A DNA stretch of 11,010 nucleotides from Caulobacteraceae bacterium (GCA_020852035.1 JADZBR010000004.1:1-11010); one strand, 5' to 3'; shown: positions 1 to 6,825, counted from the stretch's first letter. Made by a program: numbers and translations. The notes: generated by a model from the sequence alone, not told the origin.

Positions 1-2278
1 CCGCCAGCGGGATGCGCGCGCCGGGCGGCACGTTCATCTCGGCGCGGACCTGGCGGACCTCGGTGATCAAGGCGACCAGCCAGTTGATCTCCGCGTCGGC
101 GGCGGGGTCGACGTAGCTCTGCGGCAGATCGGGCCAGGCGGCGGTGATCAAGAGGCCCTCGCGCGGCCCGCCGAACTCAGCGGTCTTGTCCCACAGCTCT
201 TCGGTGAGGAACGGCGAGATCGGGTGTAGCAGCTTCAGGATCTCGTCCAGCGCCCAGGCGGTGGTGGCGCGGGTCTCGGCGCGGGCGGCCTCGTCGTCGC
301 CGTTGAGGATCGGCTTGGCGAACTCCAGGTACCAGTCGCAGAAGGTGTTCCAGACGAAGCGGTAGAGCGCATTGGCCGCCGCATCGAAGCCGCAGCCCTC
401 CAGCGCGCGGGTGATCTCGGTCGCCGCCTTGGCGGTCTCGCCGCGGATCCAGCGGTTGATCGGCTGCTGCACGCTCGCAGGGTCGAAGCCGTCGACGCGG
501 ACGCACTCGTTCATTTGGGCGAAGCGCGAGGCGTTCCAGAGCTTGGTGCCGAAGTTGCGGTAGCCCTCGATGCGCTGGCGCGAGAGCTTGATGTCGCGCG
601 CCTGGCCGCTCATGGCGGTGAGCGTGAAGCGCAGGGCGTCGGCGCCGTAGTCGTCGACCAGCTCCAAGGGGTCCATGACGTTGCCCTTGGACTTCGACAT
701 CTTCTTGCCCTCGGCGTCGCGGACCAGGGCGTTGATGAAGACACGGTCGAAGGGCACGTCGCCCATGAAGTGGATGCCGAGCATCATCATCCGGGCGACC
801 CAGAAGAAGATGATGTCGAAGCCGGTGACCAGGGTGCTGGTCGGATAGAACCGCTTCAGGTCCTCGGTCTTCTCCGGCCAGCCGAGCGTCGAGAACGCCC
901 AGAGCCCGGAGGAGAACCAGGTGTCGAGGACGTCCTCGTCCTGGCGCAGCGGCTCGTCGCGGCCGTAGTGCTCGCGGGCGGCCGCCCTCGCCTGCTCCTC
1001 GCTCTCGGCGACGAACACGCGGCCGTCCGCGCCCCACCAGGCCGGGATGCGGTGGCCCCACCAGAGCTGGCGCGAGACGCACCAGGGCTCGATGTTCCGC
1101 ATCCACTCGAAGTAGGTCTTCTCCCAGTTGCGCGGCTCGAAGACCGTGCGCCCGTCTTCGACGGCCTTGATCGCAGGCTTGGCCAGCGTCGCGGCGTCAA
1201 CGTACCACTGGTCGGTCAGATAGGGCTCGATGACGACGCCGGAACGGTCGCCGTGCGGGACGGTGTGACGGGTCTTCTCGATGCCGCGCAGCAGGCCGAG
1301 TTCCTCGAACGCGGCGACCACCTTCTCGCGCGCCTTGAAGCGGTCGAGGCCTCGGTATTCGGCCGGCGCGTTGTCGTTGATGCGCGCGAAGTCGTCGAGG
1401 ATGTTGATCTGCGGCAGGTTGTGGCGCTTGCCGACCTGGAAGTCGTTGAAGTCGTGCGCGGGCGTGATCTTCACCGCGCCCGAGCCCTTCTCCGGGTCCG
1501 GATACTCATCGGCGATGATCGGGATCGGCCGGTTCACGATCGGCAGGCGGACGGCCTTGCCGATCAGGTGGGTGTAGCGCTCGTCGCTCGGATGCACCGC
1601 GACGGCGGTGTCGCCCAGCATGGTCTCCGGCCGGGTGGTGGCGACGACGATTTCGCCCGAGCCGTCCTCCAGCGGATAGGCGAAGTGCCAGTAGTGCCCA
1701 TCGACCTCGCGCTGCTCGACCTCCAGGTCGGAGATGGCGGTCTGGAAATGCGGGTCCCAGTTCACCAGCCGCTTGTCGCGGTAGATCAGCCCATCCTTGT
1801 AGAGCTGGACGAAGACCTTGCGGACGGCGGCGGACAGGCCCTCGTCAAGCGTGAACCGCTCGCGGCTCCAGTCGCAGGATGCGCCGAGGCGCCGCAGCTG
1901 GTTGATGATCGTGCCGCCGGACTTGGCCTTCCATTCCCAGACCTTGGCGACGAAGTCCTCGCGGCCCATGTCGCGGCGGCTCATGTTGCCGGCCTCGGCC
2001 AGCTGGCGCTCGACGACCATCTGGGTGGCGATGCCGGCGTGGTCGGTGCCGGGCAGCCACAGCACGGCCTTGCCGCGCATCCGCTCGAAGCGGGCCAGCA
2101 CGTCCTGCAGGGTGTTGTTCAGCGCGTGGCCGATGTGCAGCGAGCCGGTGACGTTCGGCGGCGGGATGACGATGGAGAAGGGCTCGCCCTCCCCACGCGG
2201 CTGGAAGGCGCCCGAGCGCTCCCACGCCTCATAGAGGCGCGGCTCGACGGTTTTGGAATCGAAGGTCTTTTCAAGCAT
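1..2278 (-). CDS. valS: Valine--tRNA ligase (ValRS), 3' end cut by window edge
   Basis: This class Ia aminoacyl-tRNA synthetase charges tRNA-Val with valine in the cytoplasm and hydrolyses mischarged Thr-tRNA. About 759 residues are visible, starting MLEKTFDSKTVEP. The HIGH signature is HIGH at residues 48-51, inside PPPNVTGSLHIGHALN. GTDHAG follows near residue 75. The CP1 editing domain begins around residue 210 with TTRPETMLGDTAVAVHPSDERY-type sequence, and SRQLWWGHRIPAWW lies in the second catalytic half. The KMSKS loop (KMSKS, residues 526-530, bases 689-703) is intact. The anticodon-binding helical domain starts after it, with a LLHPISPFLTEELW stretch near the left edge. Family members are about 900 residues, so the C-terminal coiled coil lies outside. 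The start at 2278 fits the family N-terminus. It lacks a free Shine-Dalgarno site; the purines just upstream lie in a hairpin. The long opposite-strand frame here is a GC artefact. Confidence 0.97.
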   Translation of the reverse strand, partial: MLEKTFDSKTVEPRLYEAWERSGAFQPRGEGEPFSIVIPPPNVTGSLHIGHALNNTLQDVLARFERMRGKAVLWLPGTDHAGIATQMVVERQLAEAGNMSRRDMGREDFVAKVWEWKAKSGGTIINQLRRLGASCDWSRERFTLDEGLSAAVRKVFVQLYKDGLIYRDKRLVNWDPHFQTAISDLEVEQREVDGHYWHFAYPLEDGSGEIVVATTRPETMLGDTAVAVHPSDERYTHLIGKAVRLPIVNRPIPIIADEYPDPEKGSGAVKITPAHDFNDFQVGKRHNLPQINILDDFARINDNAPAEYRGLDRFKAREKVVAAFEELGLLRGIEKTRHTVPHGDRSGVVIEPYLTDQWYVDAATLAKPAIKAVEDGRTVFEPRNWEKTYFEWMRNIEPWCVSRQLWWGHRIPAWWGADGRVFVAESEEQARAAAREHYGRDEPLRQDEDVLDTWFSSGLWAFSTLGWPEKTEDLKRFYPTSTLVTGFDIIFFWVARMMMLGIHFMGDVPFDRVFINALVRDAEGKKMSKSKGNVMDPLELVDDYGADALRFTLTAMSGQARDIKLSRQRIEGYRNFGTKLWNASRFAQMNECVRVDGFDPASVQQPINRWIRGETAKAATEITRALEGCGFDAAANALYRFVWNTFCDWYLEFAKPILNGDDEAARAETRATTAWALDEILKLLHPISPFLTEELWDKTAEFGGPREGLLITAAWPDLPQSYVDPAADAEINWLVALITEVRQVRAEMNVPPGARIPLA

Positions 2279-2286
2279 GACGATAA

Positions 2287-2309
2287 GCGGCCGCCCTTTC
2301 GGGCGCCGC
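2287..2309 (-). promoter_or_regulatory. Hairpin in the valS leader, 8 bases before the start codon
   Basis: Read on the minus strand, GCGGCGCCC and GGGCGGCCGC pair around a GAAA loop, with one bulged base. GAAA is a GNRA-type tetraloop closed by a GCCC/GGGC stem. The only purine-rich Shine-Dalgarno-like run before valS (AAGGGCGG) is inside the loop and stem. No T-run follows on either strand, so it does not look like a standard intrinsic terminator. It could reduce translation initiation at valS, act as a processing or stability element, or end part of the popZ transcript. The structure is seen directly; its role is inferred. Confidence 0.5.
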
Positions 2310-2371
2310 TGCTAAACCAGATCAGGGATTTTGCGAAGCGGCCGGCGCAGGTTTCCCCGCGCTATGCAGGC

Positions 2372-2953
2372 CTAGCGTACTCGCGCGCGTGAGATGCGCT
2401 CGACCTCGTCGCGGACGGCGGCGTCGACGATGCGCGGCAGGTTCTCGTCCAGCCACTGCTTGAGCAGCGGCGTCAGCAGTTCGCGGACGACGTCCTCCAG
2501 TGTGCGGCCGTCGGCCGGCATGGAGATGGCGGCGGAGAGCTGGCCGAAGGCGGAGGCCGCGGCGCCCGCCGCGGCGGCCCCGACGAGGCCGGTTTCAGTT
2601 GCGCTCAAGGGGAACGGCTCCGGCTCGGGTTGCGGCGGGACGGGGGGCGGCTCGGCGGCGACCGGCGCAGGTTCGGCGGCCGGCGGGGTGAAAACGTCCA
2701 GGTCGCCGTGGCTCTCGGCTTCGACCCGCTCGGTCAGTTCCAGCACTTCTTCGGCCGGAGCTTCCGGCTCCGGTTCGGGCGCGGCCTCGGCGACGGGTTC
2801 CGGCTCAGGTTCAGGCTCGGGGGCGGCGGCCGGCTCCGGCGCGGGATCGCCCGGCTTGGCCTCTTCCGAGGCCGGCGCGTCGTCTTCGGAGATGATGCGC
2901 CGGATGGAGGCGAGGATCTCCTCCATCGTCGGTTCCTGGGCGTTGTCGGACAT
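2372..2953 (-). CDS. popZ: Polar organizing protein PopZ (DUF2497 family)
   Basis: PopZ self-assembles into a space-filling matrix at the cell pole. It anchors the ParB-parS centromere and recruits cell-cycle regulators in Caulobacter and relatives. The 193-residue product has the three-part family layout. A conserved N-terminal helix (EPTMEEILASIRRIISEDD, residues 7-25) binds client proteins. A disordered Pro/Glu/Ala linker rich in PEPE runs follows at about residues 26-115. The C-terminal oligomerisation helices cover residues 150-193 (TLEDVVRELLTPLLKQWLDE and after). The start at 2953 is chosen because MSDNAQEPTMEEIL matches the known family N-terminus; the frame could extend 31 residues upstream, but that sequence is not PopZ-like. 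Length is slightly above the 177 residues I recall for C. crescentus, the excess being linker. valS follows after 93 bp and the TolC-family gene lies upstream, both on the same strand. Confidence 0.95.
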   Translation of the reverse strand: MSDNAQEPTMEEILASIRRIISEDDAPASEEAKPGDPAPEPAAAPEPEPEPEPVAEAAPEPEPEAPAEEVLELTERVEAESHGDLDVFTPPAAEPAPVAAEPPPVPPQPEPEPFPLSATETGLVGAAAAGAAASAFGQLSAAISMPADGRTLEDVVRELLTPLLKQWLDENLPRIVDAAVRDEVERISRARVR

Positions 2954-2994
2954 GGGCGCTGACGGCTCTCGAGCGGTGAATCCTAAGAAGCGGG

Positions 2995-3023
2995 ACCCTA
3001 GAGCGATCTTCGGGTCATCGCAA
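2995..3023 (-). promoter_or_regulatory. Candidate popZ promoter
   Basis: On the minus strand TTGCGA (3023-3018) and TAGGGT (3000-2995) are separated by exactly 17 bases, resembling a sigma-70-type promoter. It would give a leader of about 35 bases before the popZ ATG. A GANTC site (GAATC, 2978-2982), the CcrM methylation target of Caulobacterales, falls just downstream of the predicted start point. Both boxes match consensus only partly, so this is tentative. Confidence 0.35.
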
Positions 3024-3045
3024 TTGGGGTGCGGCGGCGTGGCCA

Positions 3046-3154
3046 TGCATCCTTCGAGACGCGGCTTCGCCGCCCTCAGGATGACGAATTCAACAAACCG
3101 GCAAACCTGGTCATGGTGAGGCGCGACCCGTCAGGGGCGCGTCTCGAACCACGC
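3046..3154. repeat. Composite intergenic hairpin repeat, copy 1
   Basis: Two different imperfect hairpins lie side by side, about 23 bases apart. In the first, CATCCT (3048-3053) pairs with AGGATG (3078-3083) and an inner stem GCGGC/GCCGC closes a TTC loop. In the second, TGGT (3114-3117) pairs with ACCA (3148-3151), with GAG/CTC, CGCG/CGCG and CCC/GGG inside and a GTCA loop. The same two units recur in inverted orientation at 6826-6925. The flanks are nearly identical (TCCTTCGAGAC, CCCTCAGGATGACGA, GTCATGGTGAGG, GCGCGTCTCGAACCACGCA), while the inner stems differ but still pair. This copy starts 4 bases after the tolC-family stop codon, so it may also shape the 3' end of that transcript. The rest of the tolC-popZ gap holds the candidate popZ promoter. 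Confidence 0.85.
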
Positions 3155-3158
3155 AAGG

Positions 3159-4682
3159 CTACTCCGCAGGCGTCGCCGGCGCCGTGGCCATCGGCGCGGT
3201 GGCGGTCAGCGGCTTTTCGGTGGTCTGCGGCACGCCGATGGAGTCCACCGCCTCGATCACCGGCTCCCAGGGCACCCAGCCGAACGAGCGCGACACCTTG
3301 CGGGTGTTGGCGGCCGGATCGTACGGCGTGACCTGGGCGAAGTAGCGCGCGTCGAGCTGGCCGGCGGCGGCCAGGAGGGCGGCGGAGGCGACATAGGCGT
3401 CGCGCTGCGCCGAGACGTAGGCCAGCTGGGCGTTGCGGTATTCCTGCTCGGCGTTCAGCACGTCGAGGGTGGTGCGCAGGCCCACGCGCTGCTCCTCGCG
3501 GGTGCCCTCGGCGGCGATGCGGGCGGCCTTCACCTGGGAGTCGTTGGAGGTGACGCTGGCGCGGGCGGCCTGGGTCTGGCTCCAGGCCTGGGTGGTCTGT
3601 TGCAGGGCGGCCCGGCGGGCGGTCTCCACCGAGATGCGGTCGGCGTTGTTGCGCTCGGCGGCGGCGCGGATGCGCGAGGAGGTCAGGCCGCCGGTGAAGA
3701 TCGGCACCGACAGGCGCGCGCCGGCGGTGATGGTCCGCGAATAGTCGTCAGGCTCGAAGGGGTCGAGCTGGCCGTTGAAGCTCAGGCTGCCGGTGGCGGC
3801 CAGGCTCGGCAGGCGGTCGGCCTTGGCGGCCGAGAGTCGCGCGCGGCTGCCCTGCTCGGTGTATTCGGCGGCGCGCAGCTGCGGATTGTTGTTTTCGGCC
3901 GAGTCGAAGGCCTGCTCGATGGTCGGCGGCAGCAGGCTGGCGATGGCTGGCGGCGGCGCGAGGTCGGTCGGGTTCTGGCCGACGGCGGCGGCGTAGTTGG
4001 CCCGGCTGATGGAGAGCTGCGCCTGCGCCTGGGCGAGCGCGGCCTGGGCGGCGGAGAGCCGCGCCTCGGCCTGGGCGACGTCGGTGCGGGTGATCTCGCC
4101 GACGTCGAAACGGGCCTGGGCCTCCTCCAGCGCACGCTGCAGGACGGTCACGTTCTCCTGGCGGATGGCCAGGCTCTCCATGTCGCGGCGGACGTCGACG
4201 TAGGCCTGGATGACGGTCTGCAGGACGGTCATCTCCACACGGCGCAGGTTCTCGCGACCGGCCAGGATGTCGGCCTCGGAAGCTTCCACCGCGGACTTCG
4301 CGCGCCCTCCGGTCCAGATCGGCTGGCTGGCGGAGATGCTGGCGCCGCCGGAATTGCGCTCGACGCTGCTGCTGGAAACCTGGGTGTCGGGAATCCCGTC
4401 CCCGTTAGTGTCGACAAATCCGCCGCCGCCAGGCGTGTCGGTCTTGCTCCACCCCGCCGTCGCCGCGCCGCTGATCTGCGGCCGATATCCCGACGCCCTG
4501 GCCTGCACCACGCTCTCGTCGAGCGCCCGCTGGCTGGCGCGCTGGGCCTGCAGGGTGGGGTTGGTCTCGTAGGCGAGCGCGATGGCGTCCGCGAGCGTCT
4601 CGGCCGAGGCGGAAACGGCGGCCGCGAGGAACGCTGCGCTGCTGACGGCGGCGAGCAATGCCCCGCGACGAAACTTCGACAT
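3159..4682 (-). CDS. tolC: TolC-family outer-membrane efflux/type I secretion channel
   Basis: This is a trimeric outer-membrane beta-barrel with a periplasmic alpha-helical tunnel. It forms the exit duct for type I secretion or RND/ABC efflux pumps. The 507-residue product starts MSKFRRGALL with a typical Sec signal peptide (hydrophobic residues 8-24, likely cleavage after ASA, residue 27). Mature ETLADAIALAYETNPTLQAQ opens the first OEP repeat (about 28-240). The second OEP repeat (about 253-445) includes LSVPIFTGGL, paralogous to ISASQPIWTGGR in the first. Long Ala/Gln/Glu helices form the tunnel. The C-terminal tail (about 455-507) is Pro/Thr/Ala-rich. Residues 84-106 hold a Gly/Ser-rich insertion with DTNGDGIPD (91-99), a calcium-site-like motif, in a likely surface loop. 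The start at 4682 is preferred over an upstream ATG at 4802 because it begins the signal peptide. By position it resembles RsaF-type channels of Caulobacter; the substrate is not shown by the sequence. Confidence 0.93.
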   Translation of the reverse strand: MSKFRRGALLAAVSSAAFLAAAVSASAETLADAIALAYETNPTLQAQRASQRALDESVVQARASGYRPQISGAATAGWSKTDTPGGGGFVDTNGDGIPDTQVSSSSVERNSGGASISASQPIWTGGRAKSAVEASEADILAGRENLRRVEMTVLQTVIQAYVDVRRDMESLAIRQENVTVLQRALEEAQARFDVGEITRTDVAQAEARLSAAQAALAQAQAQLSISRANYAAAVGQNPTDLAPPPAIASLLPPTIEQAFDSAENNNPQLRAAEYTEQGSRARLSAAKADRLPSLAATGSLSFNGQLDPFEPDDYSRTITAGARLSVPIFTGGLTSSRIRAAAERNNADRISVETARRAALQQTTQAWSQTQAARASVTSNDSQVKAARIAAEGTREEQRVGLRTTLDVLNAEQEYRNAQLAYVSAQRDAYVASAALLAAAGQLDARYFAQVTPYDPAANTRKVSRSFGWVPWEPVIEAVDSIGVPQTTEKPLTATAPMATAPATPAE

Positions 4683-4714
4683 GCGTATCCCCGACGTAAC
4701 CGGCGTATTTTGCG

Positions 4715-4747
4715 GTTCTATATGACGGCCCAAGCCCATCGGGCCAA
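4715..4747 (-). promoter_or_regulatory. Weak candidate promoter for the TolC-family gene
   Basis: On the minus strand TTGGCC (4747-4742) lies 19 bases before TATAGAAC (4722-4715). The latter ends in TAGAAC, matching the TANAWC part of the -10 box I recall for Caulobacter housekeeping promoters. It sits in the 123-bp gap between the methyltransferase-like gene and the channel gene and would give a leader of about 26 bases. The spacing is long, so the gene may instead be read through from 5425. Confidence 0.28.
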
Positions 4748-4805
4748 TGCCCCGCGTCCTTAAGCTTTTTTCACGCCGACGTTGCCGAGGTGTTTCCGCC
4801 ACACC

Positions 4806-5369
4806 TCAGAAGGCGAAACCGTGTTGCGGCTCGAAGCCTGCGAGGAAGCCCTGCGCGGCGTCGAACGCCGGCCGCCCCGCCGTCGCGCCGTGGGGGTAGA
4901 TCACCGCCCGCGAGACGCCGTTGCGCTCCACCACCCCCAGCCGGCCGCCGGGTTTCAAAGCCGCCAGCCACGCCGCCGGCGCCTTGGCCACGGCCGATTC
5001 GCAGACCACGAGGTCGTAGTCGCCGCCCTGGGCCGAACTCAGGTCTCCCTCGTCCTGGCGCGTGACCTCGACCCCCAGCGATTCGAGCACCGCCGCCGCA
5101 TAGGGCGCGGCGATCGCCAGCGCCCGCTCGCCGGCCCGCGGCTCCAGCGCCTGCAGCAGCTTGGCGACATCGCGCGGCTTCAGCAGGAAGCGGCCCGGCG
5201 CGTATTCCACCTGCACATCGGCGTAGGCGAGGTGCCGCTTGCCTTCCGGCATGAATTCTTCGCGCGGCAGGGTGCGCATGGCATGGTGGATGCGCGGATC
5301 GGTCACGTCGGAGGGGCGCACCTGGCTGTCGACCATGTTGGCGCGCGCGGCGGCGAAATCGAAAGACAT
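4806..5369 (-). CDS. Protein-L-isoaspartate O-methyltransferase-like protein with degenerate SAM site
   Basis: This 187-residue product belongs to the PCMT-like family often found next to tolC in alphaproteobacteria. The N-terminal family block is well kept (ARANMVDSQVRPSDVTDPRI, residues 8-27; then AMRTLPREEFMPEGKRHLAYAD, residues 30-51). So is the later fold (DYDLVVCESAV, 117-127; LKPGGRLGVV, 138-147) and the Phe-rich C-terminus. The glycine-rich SAM-binding motif I is eroded. Where active methyltransferases have an acidic residue and a G-x-G loop, this protein reads ALAIAAPYAAAVL (83-95), about two residues shorter and without any glycine. The GQTIS-type substrate motif of true PCMT is also absent. 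It may be a non-catalytic relative with a structural role; activity cannot be assumed. The start at 5369 has an AAGGGG Shine-Dalgarno sequence 5 bases upstream. The TolC-family gene follows after 123 bp on the same strand. Confidence 0.85.
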   Translation of the reverse strand: MSFDFAAARANMVDSQVRPSDVTDPRIHHAMRTLPREEFMPEGKRHLAYADVQVEYAPGRFLLKPRDVAKLLQALEPRAGERALAIAAPYAAAVLESLGVEVTRQDEGDLSSAQGGDYDLVVCESAVAKAPAAWLAALKPGGRLGVVERNGVSRAVIYPHGATAGRPAFDAAQGFLAGFEPQHGFAF

Positions 5370-5395
5370 CCGGGCCCCTTGGAGTGGTTCGCGCG

Positions 5396-5425
5396 CTTAT
5401 AGGTCCGCGCTTAACCGGGTGGCAA
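5396..5425 (-). promoter_or_regulatory. Candidate sigma-70-type promoter for the PCMT-like/tolC genes
   Basis: On the minus strand TTGCCA (5425-5420) and TATAAG (5401-5396) are separated by 18 bases. They match TTGACA and TATAAT at five of six and five of six positions. The predicted transcript would start about 20 bases before the ATG at 5369, leaving room for the AAGGGG ribosome-binding site. This is the best promoter match in the window. Confidence 0.5.
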
Positions 5426-5443
5426 TCGGCGGTGCGCGAGTGA

Positions 5444-5472
5444 TTGCCGCAGGCGGGGCGTTCGGCTAGAGA
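5444..5472 (+). promoter_or_regulatory. Candidate promoter for tRNA-Cys
   Basis: TTGCCG (5444-5449) and TAGAGA (5467-5472) are separated by 17 bases. The -10 region reads GCTAGAGATC, close to the GCTANAWC box I recall for Caulobacter housekeeping promoters. Transcription would begin near 5479, about 12 bases before the mature tRNA 5' end, a normal short 5' leader. Confidence 0.5.
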
Positions 5473-5490
5473 TCGCGCCCTTCCCGACAC

Positions 5491-5564
5491 GGCCTGGTGG
5501 CGGAGTGGTGACGCAGCGGACTGCAAATCCGCGTACCCGAGTTCGATTCTCGGCCAGGCCTCCA
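5491..5564 (+). tRNA. tRNA-Cys, anticodon GCA
   Basis: The 74-base gene folds into a complete cloverleaf. The acceptor stem GGCCTGG (5491-5497) pairs perfectly with CCAGGCC (5554-5560), followed by discriminator T and an encoded CCA. The anticodon stem GCGGA/TCCGC encloses the loop CTGCAAA, giving anticodon GCA at 5523-5525, which reads the cysteine codons UGC and UGU. The T arm is CCGAG, loop TTCGATT, CTCGG. The variable region is GTAC. A GANTC site (GATTC) falls inside the T loop. It has its own candidate promoter, and the oxidoreductase gene begins 72 bases downstream on the same strand. Confidence 0.98.
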
Positions 5565-5636
5565 AACTTCCAACTTTCCTGAAGCGCTTCTCGGGCGAGG
5601 CGCCGGCGCGCTAGGCTGCACGTCGAGGGGAAAGCC

Positions 5637-6800
5637 ATGAAGACCTACCGCATCGGCGTCATCGGCGTTGGCCAGCGCATCGCCCACGTGCTGGCGGCCA
5701 TGCGCGAGGTCGGATGGTCGCTGCGGGTGGCGGCGCACTGCGACCCCGCCCCGGTCGGCGCCTCGATCCTGGCGGCGGCGGGGATCGACGCCGGGCGGCC
5801 GGTGGAAAGCGCCGAGGCGCTGATCGCGGCCGGCCCGTTCGACCTCCTGATGATCGGCACGCCCAACCACCTGCACTTCGAGCACCTGAACCTGGCGCTG
5901 GCGGCCGGCTGGCCGGTGTTCGCCGAAAAGCCCATCGTGCGGACCGAGGAGGAGACCTTCGCCCTCGCCCGCGCGCTCTCGGGCGCCGAACCGCCGCGGC
6001 TCTACATCGGCCTGGTCATGCGCTCGATGAAGATCGTGCGCGAGGTGATCGCCCGTGTGGACTCGGGCGACCTGGGCGAGATCGTCTCCATCGACGCCAC
6101 CGAACACCTGCCGCCGGAGCACGGCGGCTATCTGGCGCGCAACTGGCGGCGGCGGCGCGAATGGGGCGGCTCCTACCTGCTCGACAAGGTCTGCCACGAC
6201 TTCGATATCTTCGGCCGCATCGCCGGGGCGCGGGCGGCGAAGGTGGCGAGCTTCGGCGGGCGGCGCATCTTCACGCCGGAGCGGGCGGCGCGGCCCCGGG
6301 TCTATGATGATGGTTCGGAAGCCTATGTGAACCGCGACGCCGGCTGGATGGGCGCCAACGACGCCTTCCAGTCGGACATGGACGTGACCGACCACCAGAA
6401 CGCCATCGTCGAATACGACAACCAGGTGCGGCTCTCGTTCCATGCCAACAGCCACGTCTCGCTGGCGGAGCGTCGCTGGTACGTGGCGGGGACGGAGGGC
6501 ACGCTGATCGCCGACCTGGTGCGCAACAAGCTGATGGTCCGGCGAGCGCTGGACCGCCGGAAGCCCGAGCGGATCGAGTTCGGCGACCTCACCGACGATC
6601 GGCACAACGGCGCGGACCAGGCGATGGCCCGCGACCTGCTGGCGACGCTGGAGGGCGAAGCGCCCTTCCCCGTCACGCCCTTCGATTCGATGGAGGCGGG
6701 CCTGACGGTGATGGCGCTCGACCGGGCGATGGCCGAGGGCGTCATGCTGGACTGCAGCCCGATGTGGGCGCGCTACGACGAAGCCCGCACGGGCGGCTGA
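5637..6800 (+). CDS. Gfo/Idh/MocA-family NAD(P)-dependent oxidoreductase
   Basis: The 387-residue protein belongs to the glucose-fructose oxidoreductase/inositol dehydrogenase family, which oxidises or epimerises sugars, cyclitols and sugar acids with NAD(P). The N-terminal Rossmann fold opens with RIGVIGVGQRI (residues 5-15; GxGxR-type loop). TPNHLH follows at 75-80, and the EKP motif is at 97-99 (E97, K98, P99), with K98 the expected catalytic lysine. The C-terminal alpha/beta domain carries DKVCHD (183-188), the lysine plus histidine/aspartate pair near the substrate in this family. The GAGGGG Shine-Dalgarno sequence 6 bases before ATG fixes the start. The substrate cannot be read from sequence. 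It converges on a PIG-L deacetylase gene, an enzyme type also acting on sugars, so a carbohydrate role is plausible. Upstream is tRNA-Cys; read-through from it is possible. Confidence 0.9.
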   Translation: MKTYRIGVIGVGQRIAHVLAAMREVGWSLRVAAHCDPAPVGASILAAAGIDAGRPVESAEALIAAGPFDLLMIGTPNHLHFEHLNLALAAGWPVFAEKPIVRTEEETFALARALSGAEPPRLYIGLVMRSMKIVREVIARVDSGDLGEIVSIDATEHLPPEHGGYLARNWRRRREWGGSYLLDKVCHDFDIFGRIAGARAAKVASFGGRRIFTPERAARPRVYDDGSEAYVNRDAGWMGANDAFQSDMDVTDHQNAIVEYDNQVRLSFHANSHVSLAERRWYVAGTEGTLIADLVRNKLMVRRALDRRKPERIEFGDLTDDRHNGADQAMARDLLATLEGEAPFPVTPFDSMEAGLTVMALDRAMAEGVMLDCSPMWARYDEARTGG

Positions 6801-6807
6801 AGCCGCC
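6792..6807 (+). terminator. Hairpin spanning the oxidoreductase stop codon
   Basis: GGCGGC (6792-6797) pairs perfectly with GCCGCC (6802-6807) around a TGAA loop that contains the TGA stop codon. Only two Ts follow, so it is at most a weak intrinsic terminator. It may act with the repeat element immediately downstream. Confidence 0.35.
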
Positions 6808-6825
6808 TTCGACGCGGGTCCGCCG

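Noticed and set aside
515..2392. A 625-codon open frame on the plus strand opposite valS
   Set aside because: It lies fully antisense to an unmistakable valS with intact HIGH and KMSKS motifs. Its low-complexity Arg/Leu/Val/Asp composition is what GC-rich third positions produce on the opposite strand.
2372..3046. A longer popZ start at 3046
   Set aside because: The extra 31 residues are not PopZ-like and would translate the candidate promoter; the family N-terminus begins at the ATG at 2953.
2394..3119. A Ser/Gly-rich 241-codon plus-strand frame opposite popZ
   Set aside because: Its Gly-Ser repeats are the reverse complement of the Pro/Glu linker codons of popZ, not a real repeat protein.
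3046..3154. Inverted repeats at 3046-3154 and 6826-6925 as ends of a composite transposon
   Set aside because: The intervening genes include tRNA-Cys and core tolC-type genes with ordinary composition, and no transposase or target duplication is visible; dispersed intergenic repeats explain it better.
3600..4763. A 387-codon plus-strand frame opposite the TolC-family gene
   Set aside because: Gly/Leu/Arg-rich shadow of a well-supported gene with signal peptide and OEP repeats; no domain or ribosome-binding site seen.
5581..5590. GAAGCGCTTC palindrome after tRNA-Cys as a terminator or operator
   Set aside because: A perfect 10-base palindrome has no loop and no T-run; with one occurrence and no known match it is not enough for a call.
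5466..6605. A 379-codon minus-strand frame opposite the oxidoreductase
   Set aside because: It runs through the tRNA-Cys gene and is antisense to a gene with clear Rossmann and EKP motifs, so it is a compositional artefact.
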